A stretch of 64,000 bases of DNA from assembly GCF_024436435.1 (NCBI RefSeq), contig NZ_JAFMZP010000001.1:372001-436000 (forward strand), given 5' to 3'. The position numbers and the translations under genes are program-made. Positions 46,541-54,822 of the stretch are shown here, in pieces. The number at the start of each line of letters is the position of its first letter. Position 1 is the stretch's first letter. This stretch comes from Desertivirga xinjiangensis. GTDB lineage: Bacteria; Bacteroidota; Bacteroidia; Sphingobacteriales; Sphingobacteriaceae. The notes below the pieces were generated by a model that saw only the letters and a program-made list of their open reading frames with translations, searched no databases and was not told the origin of the DNA.

Positions 46541-47587
46541 ATGATTAAAAAATTATTAGCCATTGTTGCAATTGCTGGGACGTCTTATGCCCATGCTCAA
46601 GACACTACATCTACTTCTTCACCTTTAGAAATATCCGGATCTGTTGACACTTATTATAAGTATGATTTTTCGGGAGTGGGTAATATTCCTACATACTTTA
46701 ACAGTGATCAGAATTCTATATCATTAGGAATGATCGATGTCGCTCTTAAAAAGTCAACAGGGAAGGCTTCATTTGTTGGTGAGTTGTCGTTTGGCCCGCG
46801 TGGACAATATCAGTCTATTCCTACCGGTGATGACACTGATCCTTCAAATACATTCCATATCCAAAACTTGTATGTGAACTATGCATTCACTGACAAGTTC
46901 AGTATGACTGCCGGTTATATGGGAACTTTTGTAGGATACGAAGTGATTTCTCCTGTCGCTAACTTCAATTATTCTACATCTTATCTGTTTGGTGCCGGTC
47001 CTTTCCAGAATGCTGGTATTAAGGCTAACTATGCTGTGTCGGATAAAGTAGGAGTTATGGTTGGATTATTCAATGACTGGAATACTTATCAGGATCTGAA
47101 TGGTGTTTCTGATTTTGGTGCTCAGCTTTCACTGGCTCCTGTTGAAGGATGGAATGCATACATCAACTTTTTAACAGGCTATCCATCAGGAACAATAATT
47201 GATTTAACAACAACATATCAGTTGACAGATGCATTTAAGTTAGGTCTTAATGCTGCAGATCGCACTATGCCTAGTGATGGCGGAGGTTACACTGGCGTTG
47301 CACTATATCCTCAGTATAGCTTAAGCGACAACTTCGCATTAGGACTAAGAGGCGAGTATTTCAAAGTCAAAAAAGATGATGCGGCAGGAGCCATCTTTGT
47401 AAGTCCAGATGAATCAATAACATCGTTGACTCTTTCTGCAAATCTTAAAGCCGGTGGATTAACATTTATTCCCGAACTAAGATTAGATAATGCTTCTGAA
47501 GATGTGTTTATGAAGAAGAAAACAAGTATGGGAGCAGATACTAAATCCGCTTCTCAGTTTTCACTTGCTGTAGTTTACGCATTCTAA
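46541..47587 (+). CDS. Outer membrane porin, OmpL/BBP2-like
   Basis: A 348-aa secreted barrel. A signal peptide (about 1-19, ending SYAHAQ) is followed by amphipathic strands beginning LEISGSVDTYYKYDFSG and ending QFSLAVVYAF. The pattern resembles the putative beta-barrel porin-2 family. Placement directly after amt suggests that it lets ammonium or small nitrogen compounds cross the outer membrane; this is inference from the neighbourhood. Confidence 0.8.
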   Translation: MIKKLLAIVAIAGTSYAHAQDTTSTSSPLEISGSVDTYYKYDFSGVGNIPTYFNSDQNSISLGMIDVALKKSTGKASFVGELSFGPRGQYQSIPTGDDTDPSNTFHIQNLYVNYAFTDKFSMTAGYMGTFVGYEVISPVANFNYSTSYLFGAGPFQNAGIKANYAVSDKVGVMVGLFNDWNTYQDLNGVSDFGAQLSLAPVEGWNAYINFLTGYPSGTIIDLTTTYQLTDAFKLGLNAADRTMPSDGGGYTGVALYPQYSLSDNFALGLRGEYFKVKKDDAAGAIFVSPDESITSLTLSANLKAGGLTFIPELRLDNASEDVFMKKKTSMGADTKSASQFSLAVVYAF

Positions 47588-47597
47588 AAACTTCTTA

Positions 47598-47629
47598 AGG
47601 TAGAGACCAGCTCGTTTTGGTCTTTACCT
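47598..47629 (+). terminator. Hairpin between porin and nhaA
   Basis: Twelve-base arms (47598-47609 and 47618-47629, one wobble) with an 8-base loop, 10 bp after the porin stop and 31 bp before nhaA. No T-tract follows, so it may be an attenuator or a transcript-end stabiliser. Confidence 0.45.
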
Positions 47630-47660
47630 ATATCCAGAGACCTGATTTGATTTAGAGGAA

Positions 47661-48875
47661 ATGAAAAAGATTATTAGAAGAACCTTTAATCCATTAAAAG
47701 CTTTAATCGAGGATACCAGGACCGTTGGTGTTCTGCTAATATTGTCCACCTGTATCTCTATACTTTTGGCAAACTCTTCGAGTGGGGTAACCTACAGGCA
47801 TTTCTGGCATTTCGAGAGTCATTCTCTGCATGAGTTATCATTGCCTGCTAATTTCTTTGAATGGATCAATAGCTTCCTGATGTCTTTCTTTTTCCTTTTG
47901 GCTGGAATGGAGATTAAGCGGGAGTTGGTAAGTGGTGAACTTTCTTCCTTTAAAAAGGCAATCCTGCCTGTAGGTGCAGCCTTGGGGGGAATGGTGATTC
48001 CTGCACTTATTTTTGTGCTTTTTAACTTAAATTCTGCTTACCAAAGTGGTTGGGGTATTCCAACAGCTACAGATATTGCTTTTTCGCTTGGAATTGCTTC
48101 TCTTTTTGGTAAGCGAGTTCCAACTGGCCTGAAAATATTTCTTATGGCCCTTGCTATTATTGATGATCTGGGTGCTATAATGATTGTCGCCCTGTTTTAT
48201 GGCGGCAATGTAAGCTGGTTGTTTTTAAGCTTAAGTGTGGTAGTTTACATGATGCTTTTAGTAGCATCGTCCCGCAAGGTTAACTTTGCACCGCTTCAGG
48301 TCATCCTATCTTTAATATTGTGGTTTACTGTGTTTAAAGCGGGAATTGAAGCAAGTATTGCGGGTGTATTAATTGCGTTTGCCATGCCCGTTAAAACACT
48401 TCCAGCTATCGAAAAGGAAATTCACAAACCGGTTAATTTTTTGGTACTGCCGCTGTTTGCTCTTGCAAATACCGCAATACTGCTTCCCTCTGATATTTTA
48501 GGATCTTTAGGTAGTACCTTGAGTCTAGGAGTAATACTGGGTTTGGTAGCAGGTAAGCCAATAGGAATTTATCTTTTCAGCCGTATCCTGGTTCTTCTGA
48601 AAGTCGCTTCATTACCAAAAAATATTAGCTGGAACCAGGTGTTTAGTATGGGAACGCTTGCCGGAATAGGTTTCACCATGTCCATCTTTACAACGAATCT
48701 CGCTTTTACCAGTGAAGCTGCTAAGGATAGCGCTAAAATAGCCATTCTGTTCGGTATGATCTGTTCAGTTGCCATAGCTTGGGCGATGTTCGCTTTGATC
48801 GAAAAAAAATCCAGTTCAGCAAAAAAGGTGTCGCTCGACCAATCACCTGCTGAACTAACGTTAAGAACGGCTTAA
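47661..48875 (+). CDS. nhaA: Na+/H+ antiporter NhaA
   Basis: Inner-membrane sodium/proton antiporter, 404 aa, about 12 helices. The ion-site motifs are clear: PTATDIAFSLGIASLFGKRVP, ALAIIDDLGAIMIVALFY (the paired aspartates) and, further on, LPLFALANTAI and GKPIGIYLFS. It supports pH and sodium homeostasis. It is followed by a strong terminator. Confidence 0.95.
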   Translation: MKKIIRRTFNPLKALIEDTRTVGVLLILSTCISILLANSSSGVTYRHFWHFESHSLHELSLPANFFEWINSFLMSFFFLLAGMEIKRELVSGELSSFKKAILPVGAALGGMVIPALIFVLFNLNSAYQSGWGIPTATDIAFSLGIASLFGKRVPTGLKIFLMALAIIDDLGAIMIVALFYGGNVSWLFLSLSVVVYMMLLVASSRKVNFAPLQVILSLILWFTVFKAGIEASIAGVLIAFAMPVKTLPAIEKEIHKPVNFLVLPLFALANTAILLPSDILGSLGSTLSLGVILGLVAGKPIGIYLFSRILVLLKVASLPKNISWNQVFSMGTLAGIGFTMSIFTTNLAFTSEAAKDSAKIAILFGMICSVAIAWAMFALIEKKSSSAKKVSLDQSPAELTLRTA

Positions 48876-48923
48876 TCATCTGAAGTTCTCTATATAAAAA
48901 AACTAATTTTGGTTTAGTGTTGT

Positions 48924-48961
48924 GAAGAGGGTTTTGCGTAAGCAGCCCTCTTCCTTTTTTT
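48924..48961 (+). terminator. Rho-independent terminator of nhaA
   Basis: Perfect 8-base arms GAAGAGGG (48924-48931) and CCCTCTTC (48946-48953) followed by a seven-T run. Confidence 0.85.
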
Positions 48962-49040
48962 GCGCTGGATCAAAGACTCTCAAGATGACCTTGGTCATAG
49001 GCAGTGCCAGAACAATGTCTTACTTTCATCACAATTTGTT

Positions 49041-49943
49041 ATGAAAGAGTCGTTAAAAGAATTCCTAAGTTTTACCAAGAAAGAGCTTAACGGATTGATA
49101 ATTTTCTGTTTTCTGCTCTTACTTATTGCCCTCGCTCCCTACATATATGCTTATTTCAATCCTCCACAGGTTTATAGGTATGACGAGTTTGAAAAAGAGG
49201 TAAATGCTTTCAAAGAATCTGCGCGTGAAAATTCTCACAGGTCTTATCCTGGGTATTCTAAGAAAAAGAACGAAACAGTATCTAAGCCTGTATATTTCAA
49301 ATTTGATCCAAATAATCTGCCTGAACAGTCATGGAAAAAACTGGGGCTAAGCGACAAGCAAATCAGGGTTATTAATAACTACAGATCCAAAGGCGGAAGA
49401 TTTTACGAGAAAGAGGATCTAAAGAAAATATATTCTATAAGCCTTAACGATTATTTGCGTCTGAAGCCATATATAAACATTCCTCCAAAAAGCTATGCTG
49501 GTGCCTGGGAGAAAAAGAGAACCGGCTTCACAGGAAAAAAAGAGATGATCATGATAGAGCTGAATAGTGCCGACTCAGCCCAGCTTGAATCTCTGAAGGG
49601 AATCGGTCCTGCTTTTGCCAGTCGTATAGTGAAGTATAGGGACCGGGTTGGTGGCTTTTACAGAAAAGAGCAATTAATGGAGGTATACGGTCTTGATTCC
49701 TCGAGATTTGCAGGACTGAAAAACCAGGTCACGGTCAACGGTCAGGCCATTAGGAAGCTGAACATCAATGCCGCAGATTTTGACGATCTGAAAAGATATC
49801 CATTCCTTAAATACAAGCAGATCAATGCAATTATTCAATACAGGACACAGCATGGCTTATACAAGTCTGCGGCCGACCTGAAGAACGTCGTTTTATTAAA
49901 CGAAGACCTTATTAACAGGTTATCTCCTTACTTAGAATTTTGA
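49041..49943 (+). CDS. Membrane-anchored helix-hairpin-helix protein (ComEA-like repeats)
   Basis: The frame is open from 48960, but ATG at 49041 (MKESLKEFLSF) gives a sensible 300-aa product: an N-terminal membrane segment (about 15-34, IIFCFLLLLIALAPYIYAYF) then three helix-hairpin-helix units, LGLSDKQIRVINNYRSKGG, LKGIGPAFASRIVKYRDRVGG and YPFLKYKQINAIIQYRTQHG. Such repeats bind DNA without sequence specificity in ComEA. It may act in DNA uptake or handling at the membrane. Its 3' end overlaps the convergent trehalose gene by 16 bp. Confidence 0.82.
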   Translation: MKESLKEFLSFTKKELNGLIIFCFLLLLIALAPYIYAYFNPPQVYRYDEFEKEVNAFKESARENSHRSYPGYSKKKNETVSKPVYFKFDPNNLPEQSWKKLGLSDKQIRVINNYRSKGGRFYEKEDLKKIYSISLNDYLRLKPYINIPPKSYAGAWEKKRTGFTGKKEMIMIELNSADSAQLESLKGIGPAFASRIVKYRDRVGGFYRKEQLMEVYGLDSSRFAGLKNQVTVNGQAIRKLNINAADFDDLKRYPFLKYKQINAIIQYRTQHGLYKSAADLKNVVLLNEDLINRLSPYLEF

Positions 49944-52141
49944 TTTTCAGTCGATTCCACATCATTTTTCTCCGCCAGTGTACGTAGGAGCTGCCTTACC
50001 TCTTTGTAGTCATTGAGGTAAAACCTGGCTGCAGAAATGTTGCTGCCCACTTTTATAGTAACCGAGTCATGAGAAAATGCTTTGAACATATCTTCATCTG
50101 TATGATCGTCACCCAAGGCCATCACAAAATCATACGAGTCATTACTAAGCCAGGTAAGTGCCACTTTTCCCTTGTTAACTTCCATGTTCTTTACTTCTAC
50201 AACTTTATTTCCAGGGAGCATATGGAGGCCTTTGTCTGCTGTGATGTATCGTAAATTTGCCATGAGGTCATTAGCTCTCAGTTCTCCAAGATCTTTTTCT
50301 GCTTTTCTGTAATGCCAGACAAGGGAATAGGTTTTCTCTTCAATGAAGGAACCGGGTGTTCTGTCTGTGAAAGTTTCCAGTATAGGGAAAATATCCTGTT
50401 TCCAGTGATTTGATAGTCCGGGTTGCTCCACCCATTCGGTTCTATGTTTCTTTTGCCATGCACCATGCTCTGCAATGATGTCGATAGGTAGGTGTCCAAA
50501 CCACTCTTCCAGATTCTCGTGTTTTCTTCCACTAATGATCACTACCGTGTTGGATGGATCAGAGCTTAGCTGATGAAGGATGCTCATTAGTTCAGTATCC
50601 GGAGATGCTTTGTTGATATTTGTATCAAATCCAACCAGGGTGCCATCATAGTCGAGGAATAAAATCCTGTTAGAAGCAGCTGAGTATTCTTTTTCTATAA
50701 TGTGACGCCTTTGGGAGCCGATATGTTTCGCCTGGAGCGAAGCCTGCATGAGTTTCACCTCTTGTAGCCTGTCCATATAAATTTTTACCCAGTGTCTGAT
50801 ATTGAATTTTGAAACAATATCTCGCATTTGGGTCATTCGTCGCTGTTGTTCCGGCTCGGGCATGTCCAGGCCTTCTATAATGGCCCTGTACATTTCTCCT
50901 ATATTATTCGGATTCACAATGATCGAGTCGATAAGCTCTTTGGCGGCACCCGCCATCTCACTGAGGATAAGCACCCCGGTATTGTTTGTCCGGCAGGCAA
51001 TATATTCTTTGCTCACCAGGTTCATGCCATCGCGCATAGGTGTTACCAGGCAGATGTCTGCAAGGTTATACAGGGCAGCGAGCATCTCGATTTCAAATGA
51101 CCTGTAATAGTAATGCACTGGCAGCCAGTTAAGCGTCCGGTATTGTGCATTTATGTTGCCGACCACTTTATCAATTTCATCCCTCAGTTCTTTATACTGT
51201 TTTACCGTATCCCTGGATGGAACTATGATCATGTATAGAACCACCTTGCCGATGTATTCAGGATTCTTTTGCAGTAGCATCTGGTAAGTCTGCAAACGGT
51301 TCAGGATGCCTTTGCTATAATCAAGGCGATCAATAGACAATATCACTTTTGAGTATTGAAAGCTTTTTTTCAGCTTCTCAATATTGTCCTGTACCAGTTG
51401 TTCGTATGTAAGTTGTTCGAACTTATTATTATCGATTCCCATTGGGAATGATTCAATCACTATTTGTCTTTCATTATAGCTTAACACGTTAGCCGATGAC
51501 TGTACGGGAAGCACCCTGGTAGCGGCACTTAGAAAGTGCCGGGCATCATCAAAAGTATGAAAACCTATAAGATCTGCTCCAAGCATGTTTTCCAGGATTT
51601 CTTTTCTCCATGGTATTAACCTGAACAGTTCATGAGAAGGGAAGGGGATGTGTTGGAAAAAACCGATAGTTAGGTCAGGCTGCTCTGCTCTGATCAATCC
51701 GGGGAGTAGCAGTAACTGATAATCATGGATCCAAATAATATCACCCGGTTCTGAAATTGCCAGCACTGCATCTTTGAATTTGTTATTTACACTTACATAG
51801 CTATCCCAGTATGATTGTTCATAGACAGCATACGTTGGATGATAATGGAACACGGGCCAGAGTATTTCATTTGAGAAACCTTCATAGTACAGATTGATGT
51901 CTTCCTGAGTCAGAAAAACGGGAAGAAGGTTGATCTCAGACAGTTTTTCTGATATTAGTTTTTCTTCTTCCACCGACGAACATTCTACTCCAGGCCAGCC
52001 AATCCAAACATTATTCCCCTGACGGTATATCGAACCCAACCCGGTTGCCAAGCCTCCTTCACTTTGTTTAAGGATAAACTCTTCATGGTCTTTGGTGATC
52101 TTTACCGGCAGTCTGTTTGATATAATGATGGTTTTACTCAT
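49928..52141 (-). CDS. otsAB: Fused trehalose-6-phosphate synthase / trehalose-6-phosphate phosphatase
   Basis: Bifunctional trehalose synthesis enzyme, 737 aa. Residues about 1-470 are the GT20 synthase (NRLPVKI, SEGGLATGLGSIYR, IIWIHDYQLLLLPGLI, RLDYSKGILNRL, TPMRDGMNLVSKEY), joining UDP-glucose to glucose-6-phosphate. A HAD phosphatase follows from about 490 (FLDYDGTL, VVIISGRK, ALGDDHTDEDMF) and releases trehalose. It is cytoplasmic and typically induced by osmotic or desiccation stress. The stop codon lies inside the convergent helix-hairpin-helix gene. Both catalytic modules look intact. Confidence 0.95.
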   Translation of the reverse strand: MSKTIIISNRLPVKITKDHEEFILKQSEGGLATGLGSIYRQGNNVWIGWPGVECSSVEEEKLISEKLSEINLLPVFLTQEDINLYYEGFSNEILWPVFHYHPTYAVYEQSYWDSYVSVNNKFKDAVLAISEPGDIIWIHDYQLLLLPGLIRAEQPDLTIGFFQHIPFPSHELFRLIPWRKEILENMLGADLIGFHTFDDARHFLSAATRVLPVQSSANVLSYNERQIVIESFPMGIDNNKFEQLTYEQLVQDNIEKLKKSFQYSKVILSIDRLDYSKGILNRLQTYQMLLQKNPEYIGKVVLYMIIVPSRDTVKQYKELRDEIDKVVGNINAQYRTLNWLPVHYYYRSFEIEMLAALYNLADICLVTPMRDGMNLVSKEYIACRTNNTGVLILSEMAGAAKELIDSIIVNPNNIGEMYRAIIEGLDMPEPEQQRRMTQMRDIVSKFNIRHWVKIYMDRLQEVKLMQASLQAKHIGSQRRHIIEKEYSAASNRILFLDYDGTLVGFDTNINKASPDTELMSILHQLSSDPSNTVVIISGRKHENLEEWFGHLPIDIIAEHGAWQKKHRTEWVEQPGLSNHWKQDIFPILETFTDRTPGSFIEEKTYSLVWHYRKAEKDLGELRANDLMANLRYITADKGLHMLPGNKVVEVKNMEVNKGKVALTWLSNDSYDFVMALGDDHTDEDMFKAFSHDSVTIKVGSNISAARFYLNDYKEVRQLLRTLAEKNDVESTENQNSK

Positions 52142-52476
52142 AGTTTTTTCCTTGTTAGGCCATTTATAAAAGGCAAATAGGGGTATTAGTGTTTTGAAAT
52201 TGTGAACTTCAGAATGAAGGCTGGCTTAGGCAGACACCCAAATGTAAGACTTTATTATTTTTAAGGGAAATAATAATGACTATAGGTCCGTTTCTTCACT
52301 GGCTTTGCTCTTGTTTATCCACACAAGTTATCCACATAATATGAATAAAAAGTTAATTTTTTGAGAACACTGTGGGAAAGAGGGTGTTAAAAAGTTGTTA
52401 ATCAGTGTAATTGGACCGGTGTTCGAAAATTGATTATTTAAAAAACCGAATGAAAAACTAAAAAAACAGAATTGTC
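52142..52476. other. 335-bp AT-rich intergenic region with two DnaA boxes
   Basis: No gene is seen. The region separates otsAB (minus) from a small plus-strand gene. It contains two perfect DnaA boxes, AT-rich tracts to the left (a TTATTATTTTTAAGG stretch) and right (AAAAAGTTAATTTTTTG), and the near-repeat GTTAAAAAGTTGTTAA at about 52385. Confidence 0.55.
52315..52336 (+). promoter_or_regulatory. Pair of perfect DnaA boxes (TTATCCACA)
   Basis: TTATCCACA at 52315-52323 and again at 52328-52336, same strand, 4 bp apart. Both equal the DnaA-binding consensus exactly. They may belong to a replication origin, a DnaA-titration site, or a DnaA-regulated promoter. Confidence 0.6.
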
Positions 52477-52764
52477 ATGACACGGAACAGGGCTTTATCT
52501 ATCAGGAACTGGATTAAAAATATGGGGTTCCAACTTACGAAATCCCATCTTCTTGATCGCCGTACCAGGAAAATCAAGTATTATACCCTGGGTAATTTTG
52601 GAATTTATGAAGAAATTTCGCCCAAAAATGCGGAAAAGAAAGAAAAGTTTATTTCCTGGACTCCCTGGGGTGATAATATTGAAGTAAACTCTGTAAACGA
52701 TCTAAGCAAAGCTTACGAAGAATTTTTAAATTATAATCCCAATGTGTTGCCGAATTTAGCGTGA
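52477..52764 (+). CDS. Small hypothetical protein
   Basis: A 95-aa basic, soluble protein (MTRNRALSIRNWIKNMGFQ...). No domain is recognised. The gene has a proper ATG and a reading frame with coding-like composition, and it stands alone in a 660-bp space between otsAB and the dehydrogenase gene, right after the DnaA-box region. The tail shows an acidic helix (SVNDLSKAYEEFLNYNPN). Confidence 0.65.
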   Translation: MTRNRALSIRNWIKNMGFQLTKSHLLDRRTRKIKYYTLGNFGIYEEISPKNAEKKEKFISWTPWGDNIEVNSVNDLSKAYEEFLNYNPNVLPNLA

Positions 52765-52807
52765 ATACTAAGTTCGTCCGGCGGATAAGATTAACTTTCC
52801 GTCGGAC

Positions 52808-53746
52808 CTATGGTTTTTCGGCGATCCCTTTTAATTTCTCTGCAAGTACTTCTGAAATACGTTGAAAAGATTCAACACTCCAGCCTGCTACATGAGGACT
52901 GAGCAGTACGCGGCCTTCTTTAATAAGATCTGAGAACCAATCTTGCTGACTCAGGGCCGGAAACTTTTCAATTTCCAGTACATCCAGGCCGGCCCCAAGT
53001 ATTTTACCTTCTCTAATAGCTTTTAGAATGGACATTGTATTCACTATTTCACCCCGCGCTGTATTAAGAAAGAAGATAGGTTTTCTGAAATGAAACAGAT
53101 ATTCATCGTCAACTAATTGCCGTGTTTCACGGGTTAGTGGGATGTGTAAACTAAGTATATCCGATTGCCGAACGATCTGCTCCATGCTAACCTCAGAAGC
53201 GAACTCGTCAGTAAATCCCGTTTTATATTTGTCGTACGCAATAACATTCACGTCGAAGCTTTTCAGTTTTTTGGCAAAACATTGGCCCATAAATCCATAA
53301 CCAACTATACCCACTGTACGACCCTTCAGTTCAAGGCCGCGGTTTCCTTCGCGATTCCATAAGCCATTCCTTACTTCGATATCACTCCTTCGTAAATTAT
53401 TTAGCAGCGATAACAACATTCCTATCGCATGTTCTGCTACCGCGTCGCGGTTACCTTCAGGAGCATTTAAAAGAGCTAAGCCTTTTTTTTTAGCGTAATC
53501 TACATCAATATTATCCAGACCTGCACCAGCTCTCGCAACAAACTTTAGGTTTAATCCCCTGTCAAGTAATTCCCGGTCGATCTTGAATTTTGTCCGTACA
53601 GCGATGCCATGGTATTCAGGTAAAACTTCGAGCGTCTGTTCCCTTGTAAGATCAGGGAGATCATCAACTTGATAACCAAGTTTAAACGCTTCTTCTTTAA
53701 AAACATGATGTAATCTATCTACTATAAGAATCTTTTTGTTCTGCAT
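52808..53746 (-). CDS. D-2-hydroxyacid dehydrogenase (phosphoglycerate dehydrogenase-like)
   Basis: NAD-dependent oxidoreductase of the D-isomer 2-hydroxyacid family, 312 aa. A TTG precedes the ATG at 53746, which is chosen as start. Visible: the catalytic Arg in RTKFKIDRELL/FVARAGAGLDNID, the NAD-binding GIVGYGFMGQCF, TRETRQLVDDE, LNTARGEIVN, the GAGLDVLEIE block and HVAGWS with the catalytic His. It lacks the ACT domain of long SerA enzymes. It could be 3-phosphoglycerate dehydrogenase or a related glyoxylate/hydroxypyruvate reductase. A TACATTTG box (53791-53798, minus) lies upstream. Confidence 0.88.
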   Translation of the reverse strand: MQNKKILIVDRLHHVFKEEAFKLGYQVDDLPDLTREQTLEVLPEYHGIAVRTKFKIDRELLDRGLNLKFVARAGAGLDNIDVDYAKKKGLALLNAPEGNRDAVAEHAIGMLLSLLNNLRRSDIEVRNGLWNREGNRGLELKGRTVGIVGYGFMGQCFAKKLKSFDVNVIAYDKYKTGFTDEFASEVSMEQIVRQSDILSLHIPLTRETRQLVDDEYLFHFRKPIFFLNTARGEIVNTMSILKAIREGKILGAGLDVLEIEKFPALSQQDWFSDLIKEGRVLLSPHVAGWSVESFQRISEVLAEKLKGIAEKP

Positions 53747-53809
53747 CAAACGGTAAATCTTTTGCCAAAATTAAATAAAGCAATTACATTCAAATGTAAT
53801 CTTCGCATT

Positions 53810-54589
53810 TCAAAGCCGCCGGGATACCCATTTAGTCAGGTTTACAAAGTCTTCAACACTCAACCGCTCGGCCCTTAGATCAAGTACAGGGTCTTCCGTC
53901 ATTTTTTCTTTTGGTATTACTGCTGACAAGGCATTGCGAAGGGTTTTTCTCCTTTGATTGAAGCCTGCCTTTACTACCCGCCAAAATAATTTTTCATCAC
54001 AATCAAGTTGTAGTTGTTCTTTTCGCGTTAACCGTATTACAGCTGACAGCACTTTCGGCGGGGGATTAAATACTCCGGCTTTAACTGTAAAAAGGTATTC
54101 TACATTGTAGTAGGCCTGCACAAGAACGCTTAGAATGCCATATTCTTTATTGCCCGCTTCAGCAGTGCATCGTTCAGCCACTTCTTTCTGGAACATGCCA
54201 ACCATCTCGGGAATGAGCTCCCTATTGTCCAAAATTTTAAATAGTATTTGAGATGATATATTGTATGGGAAGTTTCCGATAATGGCAAACTGCCCGGAAA
54301 TGGCATCTTTAAAGTCCAGCTTTAAAAAATCGCCGTTTATCAGCCGCTTGCCCAGCTGTGGATATTGCTTTTGAAGAAACTGATACGATTCCACGTCGAG
54401 GTCTATCAGGGAAGTTTGGTACTCTGTCTTTTGCAATAAAAAGTCTGATAAGACGCCCATGCCTGGCCCTACTTCCAGTACTTCAGTGTATTTACCCTCG
54501 GGCCGAAGGCTATTTACGATCTTTGCAGCGATATTTTTATCGGTCAGGAAATGCTGACCCAGGTGCTTCTTTGCTCTAACAGAACTCAT
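53810..54589 (-). CDS. rsmA: 16S rRNA dimethyladenosine transferase
   Basis: KsgA enzyme that dimethylates two adjacent adenosines in the 3' helix of 16S rRNA, 259 aa. ATG at 54589 is preferred to the TTG just before it. Motifs: KKHLGQHFLTDKNIA at the N-terminus, the SAM-binding EVGPGMGVLSDFLL, and the target-base motif NFPYNIS, followed by VGMFQKEVAERCTA. It is divergent from pdxA. Confidence 0.96.
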   Translation of the reverse strand: MSSVRAKKHLGQHFLTDKNIAAKIVNSLRPEGKYTEVLEVGPGMGVLSDFLLQKTEYQTSLIDLDVESYQFLQKQYPQLGKRLINGDFLKLDFKDAISGQFAIIGNFPYNISSQILFKILDNRELIPEMVGMFQKEVAERCTAEAGNKEYGILSVLVQAYYNVEYLFTVKAGVFNPPPKVLSAVIRLTRKEQLQLDCDEKLFWRVVKAGFNQRRKTLRNALSAVIPKEKMTEDPVLDLRAERLSVEDFVNLTKWVSRRL

Positions 54590-54822
54590 CAACGCTTATT
54601 TTCGGGCAAAATTACGTAAAAAAGATGGGCTTAAAGGTTGGTACCGCCCGGTGCATTTATTTCGAAGGTTCTTTATCCATATCTCATATATGAAGAATGT
54701 AAAATTTGCAGGCTAAGTTTTATATAACATTTTATATTTTTAACATAAATCCATAATGCATATGAACTTTTATATAAGTTTGTATAAATATATGAAATTT
54801 GGTAAGGGCATCTTTAGATAAT

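Noticed and set aside
54775-54782. TAAGTTTG as a -7 promoter box for pdxA
   Set aside because: There is no TTG at the expected distance upstream and the region is so AT-rich that a chance match is likely.
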